This document shows, piece by piece, positions 59,125 to 64,000 of a DNA stretch of 64,000 nt. The position numbers and the translations under genes are program-made. This DNA is from JAQWBS01 sp047975765 (GTDB lineage Bacteria; Pseudomonadota; Alphaproteobacteria; RF32; CAG-239). Each line of letters begins with the position of its first letter. Position 1 is the stretch's first letter. The stretch lies in NCBI GenBank assembly GCA_047975765.1, contig JBKEEF010000015.1:21916-85915 (forward strand), written 5' to 3'. The notes under the pieces were generated by a model, which saw nothing but the letters and a program-made list of their open reading frames with translations, ran no database searches and was not told the origin of the DNA.

Positions 59125-59349
59125 ATGAAACTTGGAAAATATAAGCACTTTAAGGGAAATCTTTATGAGGTAGTTGGGATTGCTCGTTATTCAGAAGATA
59201 TTGACAAACAATTTGTGGTTTATAAATCGCTCTATACAAAACAATTTCCAGAAGGACAGCTTTGGGTTAGACCTTATGAAATGTTCAATGAAGAAATTGA
59301 ACGAGACGGCAAAAAAATGAAGCGTTTTGAATATGTTGGGGAAGAATAA
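59125..59349 (+). CDS. DUF1653 family protein
   Basis: The 74-residue protein shows the DUF1653 pattern Y-K-H-F-K-G-N-L-Y-E-V-V-G-I-A-R-Y-S-E ... V-V-Y-K-S-L-Y ... L-W-V-R-P-Y-E-M-F. Family function is unknown. The AAAGGAAA site precedes the ATG and it lies 15 bases after the previous gene. A terminator overlaps its stop codon. Confidence 0.88.
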   Translation: MKLGKYKHFKGNLYEVVGIARYSEDIDKQFVVYKSLYTKQFPEGQLWVRPYEMFNEEIERDGKKMKRFEYVGEE

Positions 59350-59368
59350 TTTCCCAACATATTTTTTT
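59332..59368 (+). terminator. Terminator overlapping the DUF1653 stop codon
   Basis: TATGTTGGG / CCCAACATA around GAAGAATAATTT, with a run of T after the stem. It closes the metG transcript. Confidence 0.8.
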
Positions 59369-59456
59369 GTCTCGTCTTTTATATAAATCTATGTTATGCT
59401 TGCAACACTTTGTTATTTTTATGTTGAATTAGTATAATCTTTAAAATATAAGCCTT

Positions 59457-59915
59457 ATGAAAAAGTTTATTTTTTTCTTATGTATGACTTTGTTTGTTTT
59501 TTCAAACTTAGATGTAATGGCTGCTGTTCCCCGTCTTCCACGAACCAATGCTAAGGGAGGAAATCCTTATATAAGTGGAAAAATTGGCGAAGAAGTTGCT
59601 TATAAATTTGCTTTTGACAAGTTTGTTCCTGTTTCAATTATCATCGGAGATATGATGATAGATGATTGTGTTGACGAAATTTATGTTTCAAATAGATATC
59701 TCTATAAGGAATATTATGATGTCAAAAAGACGATCAAATTGAAAAAAGCGAAAGAAAAAGTGTTTGACCCAATCGAATTCAAGTTTCGAAATGGTTCAAC
59801 AGGTTTGATACATATTCATGTCATCTCAAAAAATGAAATTACAATTATCCTTGAGTATATGGGGGAATTCTCTGAATATACCTTTTATCCTCAAATGGGT
59901 GCGGATTTTATGTAA
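59457..59915 (+). CDS. Hypothetical secreted protein, Bacteroidota-like start
   Basis: The 152-residue protein has a signal peptide (K-K-F-I-F-F-L-C-M-T-L-F-V-F then V-M-A-A). The mature part has I-S-G-K-I-G-E-E-V-A-Y-K-F and a beta-rich end. It is not recognised. The leader AAGCCTTATGAAAAAG has no ribosome site and matches the leader at 52609. It is followed by its own terminator. Confidence 0.65.
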   Translation: MKKFIFFLCMTLFVFSNLDVMAAVPRLPRTNAKGGNPYISGKIGEEVAYKFAFDKFVPVSIIIGDMMIDDCVDEIYVSNRYLYKEYYDVKKTIKLKKAKEKVFDPIEFKFRNGSTGLIHIHVISKNEITIILEYMGEFSEYTFYPQMGADFM

Positions 59916-59933
59916 GGGATTACATTTTGAATC

Positions 59934-59968
59934 AAAAGGACAAGCAAAAAGCTTGTCCTTTTTTTTTA
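59934..59968 (+). terminator. Intrinsic terminator
   Basis: AAAAGGACAAGC / GCTTGTCCTTTT with an AAAAA loop and an eight-base T run, 19 bases after the secreted-protein stop. Confidence 0.9.
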
Positions 59969-60110
59969 TGTAATAAAAATTTAATGCAAAAACAAAAAGT
60001 TCGTGTTATTATATGATTCATAACAAATTATTTTATTCTATTATTTTAGCTATCCATTTGGTGTTTTAGCTGAAGTAATTTTTCATTTTAAACAAAAAAA
60101 ATTATATATT

Positions 60111-60545
60111 ATGAAGAATTATGTATTATTGTTAATTTCTGTTCTAGGAATAGGATTAACTCAAACATCTTGCACGACTAGACAACTAGGATTGGCCAAT
60201 GGTTCTATGCAGGTTTATGAAAGATATGAGTCACAAGCCCGTATCTGGAGATCCTACAATCCTTATAAAAGAAGTTCAATAGGTGCCAAAGTATTCAAAA
60301 TAGGAAATCTTGTTTCATATATGGAGTGGGATAATGCTATATTGAAAAATGAAAAAGGCCTTGTTATTCTTTATATGAAGGATAATAAAGGGAATTGGAT
60401 TGTTGAAAGAACTTTTCATCCTTATAAAGCCGGTGGCTGTTCTTTTACAGGTATAACCCGTTATGGAAGTGATAATGTTCGTGTTGTTGCTGCTGCCAAT
60501 CGTGTAGATGTCTACATGAATCAGGAAAGCTATCAGATGAGGTAG
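60111..60545 (+). CDS. Small putative lipoprotein, paralogue of the gene at 61616
   Basis: The 144-residue protein has a signal sequence with lipobox-like T-Q-T-S-C-T-T. The C-terminal part (N-A-I-L-K-N-E-K-G-L-V-I-L-Y ... V-E-R-T-F-H-P ... S-F-T-G-I) is homologous to the protein at 61616, and about 100 bases of upstream DNA are also similar. No Shine-Dalgarno sequence; A/T-only leader before ATG. Function unknown. Confidence 0.65.
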   Translation: MKNYVLLLISVLGIGLTQTSCTTRQLGLANGSMQVYERYESQARIWRSYNPYKRSSIGAKVFKIGNLVSYMEWDNAILKNEKGLVILYMKDNKGNWIVERTFHPYKAGGCSFTGITRYGSDNVRVVAAANRVDVYMNQESYQMR

Positions 60546-60555
60546 AAAATAAAAA

Positions 60556-60588
60556 GAAGAGGGGTTGTTTTATACAACTCCTTTTTTT
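60556..60588 (+). terminator. Terminator after the small lipoprotein gene
   Basis: AGGGGTTGT / ACAACTCCT with one G-T pair, a TTTAT loop and a T run. Confidence 0.8.
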
Positions 60589-60613
60589 ATATTATAAAAA
60601 ATGTAAACCACAA

Positions 60614-60646
60614 AAAAAGATCCCTATTTTTCAATAGGAATCTTTC
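60614..60646 (-). terminator. Terminator of the minus-strand secreted gene pair
   Basis: On the minus strand AAAGATTCCTATT / AATAGGGATCTTT, one mismatch, loop GAAA, followed by a T run. It overlaps the last codons and stop of the upstream gene. Confidence 0.7.
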
Positions 60647-61116
60647 TGTATCGTTTCACCCTGTGGTGAGGATGCAAAAACTTTGGCTTTGAAATTTGCT
60701 CTAGCTTCTTCAAGCTTTTGTTGAGCATTTTCCTTACGAACTCGTTCGTCTTCGGCCTCTTTTTCTTTTGCTTTCCTTTCTTCCTCAGCTTTGTTCTTTG
60801 CAGCAATCTCATCAGCTTTCTCTTTTTCAAGAAGGGTTTGATAAGATTTTATGACTGACCTAGAAACTTCAATCTTACTATTAATTTTTTCAATTTCTCT
60901 ATTAATTGTGAAAATATGTTTCTTCTTCACAACTTCAGAGAGGGTATCGTCTGAACTAATCGTACTGATTTGATTTTCTTTGTCTTTAATCACATCTTGC
61001 TGCTCAGCAATTTCTTTTTCCAGTCTATCAATATTTCTCTCCCAATTCGTTGTTGATTGAGAAAAGAGAGACATTGAAAGGAAAAAGCCAAGCGAGATAA
61101 TAATTAACTTTTTCAT
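60631..61116 (-). CDS. Secreted coiled-coil protein, unknown function
   Basis: The 161-residue protein has a signal peptide ending S-L-F-S-Q, as in many Bacteroidota exported proteins. A long charged coiled coil follows (R-L-E-K-E-I-A-E-Q-Q-D-V-I; K-A-E-E-E-R-K-A-K-E-K-E). The leader TTAAAAATT before ATG lacks a ribosome site. It lies five bases downstream of the next secreted gene. Confidence 0.65.
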   Translation of the reverse strand: MKKLIIISLGFFLSMSLFSQSTTNWERNIDRLEKEIAEQQDVIKDKENQISTISSDDTLSEVVKKKHIFTINREIEKINSKIEVSRSVIKSYQTLLEKEKADEIAAKNKAEEERKAKEKEAEDERVRKENAQQKLEEARANFKAKVFASSPQGETIQKDSY

Positions 61117-61121
61117 AATTT

Positions 61122-61409
61122 TTAATTTTTAGGTTTAATACCCTTAATTTGTTTAATGTAATGCATTTGCTTTTGAATGTTTATCAGATTTTGCTTCGAA
61201 ACCTCTAGCCTTTTTTCTATGTCTTGAGTATCATCGGGAAATCTTGAGATTTGCATGGTGCAAGAATCTATGTCAACAATCAAATGCTTTTCAATCCTAC
61301 TCAAGCTATCTAAACGGGCATAACCGAAACCTTTTTTGGAAGGAGTTGTTTGCGCCTGAATAAATGAAACTGATAAGATAAGCATACTAAAAATAAAAAA
61401 CTTTTTCAT
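61122..61409 (-). CDS. Small secreted protein, unknown function
   Basis: The protein has about 95 residues. ATG 61409 is chosen because it gives a clean signal peptide (M-K-K-F-F-I-F-S-M-L-I-L-S-V-S-F-I-Q-A-Q); an ATG 36 bases upstream would bury it. The mature part is helical (L-S-R-I-E-K-H-L-I). A Bacteroidota-like I-Q-A-Q cleavage site and an A/T-only leader are present. It forms an operon with the coiled-coil gene. Confidence 0.6.
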   Translation of the reverse strand: MKKFFIFSMLILSVSFIQAQTTPSKKGFGYARLDSLSRIEKHLIVDIDSCTMQISRFPDDTQDIEKRLEVSKQNLINIQKQMHYIKQIKGIKPKN

Positions 61410-61615
61410 AAATAATAATTTTAAATAATTGTTTGTACTCAACAAGATAACATTTATAAACTGCTTTGTAAATATGACAAAAGTTATTATTTTTAGATTT
61501 AATCCATTATGATAATATAATGGTACATAAAATTATTTTGGTTTATTATTTTGGCAACATTAGGATGTTTCGCTGAAATAATATTTTTCATTTTAATAAC
61601 TAAAAACATTATATT

Positions 61616-62095
61616 ATGAAAAATTTAATATCTTTGTTAATTTTCATTCTAGGAATGATATTAACGCTAACGCCGTGTTCAGCCCAACATTCACATCATT
61701 CTAAATATCATAGAAAGGTGGAAAGAAAAGTTAGACATCATCATCAGTCTAATAGATATAGACCATCTAATAATTACTATTCTTATAATGCAAATTCTTC
61801 CAGACAATTAGGAACTTATCCTAGAACAGGTGGAATCGCTGGGACTAAGTATGGTAATTACTATTCTTGTATTGAATTGAATAATGCTTACTTAAAAAAA
61901 GATAACGGAAGCGTTGTTCTTTACATCATGGATAGATATGGTGATTTTATTTTTGTTCGCAGATTTTATCCTCATCGGAGAGAATCATATTCTTTTACTG
62001 GGGTTTTGAACTTGCGAAATGTTGATGCAAGAGTTATTTCGGGTGGAGGATATTTAAGACTCACCCTTAATGGCAGCGGGTTTCCAATGTATTAA
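61616..62095 (+). CDS. His/Arg/Tyr-rich secreted protein, paralogue of the gene at 60111
   Basis: The 159-residue protein has a signal peptide (L-T-L-T-P-C-S-A-Q), then a His/Ser/Arg-rich stretch (H-S-H-H-S-K-Y-H-R) and Tyr/Asn-rich repeats. The homologous C-terminal module contains N-A-Y-L-K-K, V-V-L-Y-I-M-D, F-Y-P-H and S-F-T-G-V. It has similar upstream DNA to the gene at 60111, so the pair is a duplication. The His-rich part could bind metal. Function unknown. Confidence 0.65.
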   Translation: MKNLISLLIFILGMILTLTPCSAQHSHHSKYHRKVERKVRHHHQSNRYRPSNNYYSYNANSSRQLGTYPRTGGIAGTKYGNYYSCIELNNAYLKKDNGSVVLYIMDRYGDFIFVRRFYPHRRESYSFTGVLNLRNVDARVISGGGYLRLTLNGSGFPMY

Positions 62096-62100
62096 TGAAA

Positions 62101-62137
62101 AAAGAAGACCAAGATTATTCTTGGTCTTCTTTTTTTG
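62101..62137. terminator. Bidirectional terminator
   Basis: A 14-bp perfect stem, AAAGAAGACCAAGA / TCTTGGTCTTCTTT, has a TTAT loop and a T run. It lies between the convergent secreted-protein and prfC genes. Confidence 0.92.
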
Positions 62138-62138
62138 C

Positions 62139-63728
62139 TTATTTATTGAAAGTTTGTTCTCTAGTCTTATTCAAAATAAGTTTAGGGAAATCTTCTTGAA
62201 TTTTCCCTAAATGCCAAGCATTGCGAGCTAAGAAAACAACTTCTCCATCATGATCCTCAGCGATTGAACCCTGATTTGTTTCCATAAATTTTTTCATGGT
62301 TTCTGTATCAGAAGAGGAAACCCAACGAGCTGTATAATATTGAGTTTGTTCAAAAAGAACAGGAATGCTGAATTCATTTTTGATACGGTCAGCCATCACA
62401 TCAAATTGCAAAGTTCCAACCACACCAACAATCCATTCAGAACCAATTGTTGGTTTGAAAATACTCGCACCACCTTCTTCAGCAATTTGTTGTAGAGCAT
62501 TGCCTAGATGTTTAGACTTCAATGGATCTGTTGCACGAACAGATTTCAAAAGTTCAGGAGCAAAGGTTGGAATTCCTGTAAAGTTGAATTTTTCACCTTC
62601 AGAAAGGGTGTCTCCAATTCTAAGTTGTCCATGGTTAGGGATACCGATAATATCTCCTGCAAAAGCATCTTCTGCAAGCTCTCTATCTTGTGCCATAAAC
62701 ATAACAGGGGTAGGGACTTTGATTTCTTTACCGGTGCGAACTTGTAGAAGTTTCATACCTCTTTTGAAGTGTCCTGAGCAAATTCTCATAAAAGCAATAC
62801 GGTCACGGTGTTTTGGGTCCATATTTGCTTGAATTTTGAATACAAATCCAGAAACTTTATCTTCATTAGGCTCAACTTCTCTGGTTGTTGTTGGAGAAGG
62901 TCGTGGAGTTGGTGCAAATTTTTGTAATCCATCCAACACTTCTTTTACGCCAAAGTTATTCATCGCACTTCCGAAGAAAACAGGGGTGAGTGATCCATCG
63001 AGATAAGATTCAACATCAAAAGGAGGACAAAGCTCTTTCACCATCATAATATCTTCACGCAATTTTTCTGCAAGATAACTTGGAATAAGCTTATCAATTT
63101 TAGGATCATCAATTCCTTTGATTACTTCGATTGTAGAGTTGATGTGAGATTTGTCACCTGATTTATTCATCAAAATAAGTTGATCATTCAAAAGGTCATA
63201 ACAACCCATAAAGTCTTTTCCTGAGCCGATTGGCCAACTTGCAGGCGTCACATCAAGAGCCAAATTCTTTTCAATGTCATCAATAAGCAAGAATGTATCA
63301 AGAGATTCACGGTCAAGTTTGTTGATGAAGGTGAGAATAGGGATGTTTCTAAGACGACAAACTTCAAAGAGCTTTTTGGTTTGTGTTTCAATACCTTTTG
63401 CACCGTCTAAAACCATCACAGCAGAGTCAACAGCTGTTAAAACACGATAAGTATCTTCTGAAAAGTCTTCGTGCCCAGGTGTGTCTAAGAGATTGAATTT
63501 AGTATTGTCATATTCAAATGTCATTACAGAAGTTGCAACGGAAATACCACGTTCTTGTTCCACTTTCATCCAGTCTGAACGTGCACGACGACGCTCTCCT
63601 CGAGCTTTAACTTCTCCAGCTTGTTGAATAGCACCACCAAATAAAAGCAGTTTTTCGGTGAGGGTTGTTTTACCCGCATCCGGATGCGCAATAATGGCGA
63701 AACATTTTCTAGTATATTCTGTTGTCAT
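62139..63728 (-). CDS. prfC: Peptide chain release factor 3
   Basis: RF3 is a GTPase that recycles RF1 and RF2 from the ribosome. The 529-residue protein has G1 (A-H-P-D-A-G-K-T-T), the RGI switch (E-R-G-I-S-V), D-T-P-G-H and N-K-L-D, then RF3-specific C-terminal domains. Length is normal. RF2 of this organism is also in the window (27853). The gene stands alone. The gap 63729-63812 contains A/T-rich sequence only. Confidence 0.95.
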   Translation of the reverse strand: MTTEYTRKCFAIIAHPDAGKTTLTEKLLLFGGAIQQAGEVKARGERRRARSDWMKVEQERGISVATSVMTFEYDNTKFNLLDTPGHEDFSEDTYRVLTAVDSAVMVLDGAKGIETQTKKLFEVCRLRNIPILTFINKLDRESLDTFLLIDDIEKNLALDVTPASWPIGSGKDFMGCYDLLNDQLILMNKSGDKSHINSTIEVIKGIDDPKIDKLIPSYLAEKLREDIMMVKELCPPFDVESYLDGSLTPVFFGSAMNNFGVKEVLDGLQKFAPTPRPSPTTTREVEPNEDKVSGFVFKIQANMDPKHRDRIAFMRICSGHFKRGMKLLQVRTGKEIKVPTPVMFMAQDRELAEDAFAGDIIGIPNHGQLRIGDTLSEGEKFNFTGIPTFAPELLKSVRATDPLKSKHLGNALQQIAEEGGASIFKPTIGSEWIVGVVGTLQFDVMADRIKNEFSIPVLFEQTQYYTARWVSSSDTETMKKFMETNQGSIAEDHDGEVVFLARNAWHLGKIQEDFPKLILNKTREQTFNK

Positions 63729-63812
63729 TTTTAAATCTCTATTTTAAACAAATTTTGCTTTTGTTTATCATAAGGATAAAAATAAATCCAGTTGTTTTTT
63801 TAATCGCATTAT

Positions 63813-64000
63813 CTAAAAATTATATCTAATAGTAAGATATAGTTGATCATCGGAATAGTCGGATCTTGTATCACGAGCATAACCGAAGTTAAAGGCGAAT
63901 GGGATATAGATATTATTGACCTTCAAGTTCAGGCTGCTTCTAAGGCTATCTCGGCTTTCATTTGCACCTCTCATCACCCAAGGACTTTCCGGACTACCCA
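63813..64000 (-). CDS. Autotransporter beta-barrel C-terminus (partial, runs off right edge)
   Basis: Only the last 62 residues are in the window. They end D-D-Q-L-Y-L-T-I-R-Y-N-F. The end shares most residues with the barrel at 50234-51079 (Y-A-R-D-T-R-x-x-Y-S-D-D-Q-L-Y-L-T and I-P-F-A-F-N). It is therefore the C-terminus of a second member of the same autotransporter family on the opposite strand. The passenger lies beyond base 64000. Confidence 0.85.
   Translation of the reverse strand, partial: GSPESPWVMRGANESRDSLRSSLNLKVNNIYIPFAFNFGYARDTRSDYSDDQLYLTIRYNF

Noticed and set aside
59370..61615. Bacteroidota consensus promoters (-33 TTTG, -7 TAnnTTTG) for the secreted genes
   Set aside because: Partial matches such as CACTTTG and TATTTTG were seen, but none had both elements at the right spacing, so they are not listed as promoters.
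1..64000. rRNA or tRNA genes
   Set aside because: No cloverleaf-forming segment with the TTCRA loop, and no rRNA signature, was recognised in any intergenic gap.

Overview
The window is an AT-rich bacterial chromosome segment, most likely from an anaerobic or microaerophilic, probably gut-associated Alphaproteobacterium. Three things point that way: the gene order rne <- / -> amiC-mrcA-prfB, the hflK-hflC-degP operon, and an S24-type regulator of the kind carried by alphaproteobacterial chromosomes. Pyruvate:ferredoxin oxidoreductase, an Rnf-type operon, a flavin reductase next to a rubredoxin, and secreted genes that look Bacteroidota-derived fit an anaerobic, host-associated life. No rRNA, tRNA or CRISPR array was recognised.

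Layout. 1-0.9 kb: a partial DsbD-type gene and a CDP-alcohol phosphatidyltransferase. 1-6 kb: apbE-rnfC-rnfD-rnfG-rnfE-rnfA, an Rnf operon without rnfB whose RnfA and RnfE have lost most of the cysteines expected for the intramembrane iron-sulfur cluster. 6-10 kb: a Cys-rich small protein behind a Fur-like box, a small membrane protein, TerC, Tag and MotA/MotB. 10-14 kb: nifJ behind a near-consensus Fur box. 14-18 kb: hflK-hflC-degP-holC. 18-19.6 kb: a stand-alone copy of the Mrp N-terminal domain, mrp itself and a TfoX-N protein. 19.6-29 kb: BepA-like protease, RNase E, AmiC, PBP1A and RF2, the last with an intact programmed +1 frameshift. 29-33.5 kb: an alpha/beta hydrolase, a very large AsmA/YhdP-like envelope protein and a HAD-like protein.

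33.5-43.6 kb: an S24-like regulator followed by a compact podovirus-type structural cluster: small terminase candidate, TerL, portal, Bbp19-like protein, scaffold, capsid, small protein, tail tubular A and B, internal-virion-like protein. It has no integrase, replication, lysis or tail-fibre genes. Its TerL has lost the nuclease domain, so this is a decayed or domesticated prophage or particle-forming element.

43.6-47.2 kb: a DUF378 protein, an ArsR regulator with a visible promoter/operator, a His/Cys-rich heavy-metal ATPase, and a flavin reductase-rubredoxin pair. 47.3-51.1 kb: a Pmp-like (GGAI/FxxN repeat) autotransporter split by a 10-bp tandem duplication and an in-frame TAA. A paralogous barrel runs off the right edge on the other strand. 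51.4-53.3 kb: HU and two tandem Bacteroidota-style lipoproteins. 53.3-56.4 kb: an ankyrin-subtilisin autotransporter. 56.5-59.4 kb: MetG, a membrane-anchored degenerate thermonuclease-fold protein and a DUF1653 protein. 59.4-62.1 kb: five small secreted proteins with Bacteroidota-like starts lacking a Shine-Dalgarno sequence. 62.1-63.7 kb: RF3.

How the parts fit: PFOR would yield reduced ferredoxin. The flavinylated Rnf-like complex (with its own ApbE) and the rubredoxin/flavin reductase handle low-potential electrons and possibly oxidative stress, and Fur-like boxes suggest iron control. The autotransporters, secreted proteins, DegP/BepA and AsmA-like genes show heavy investment in the outer envelope.
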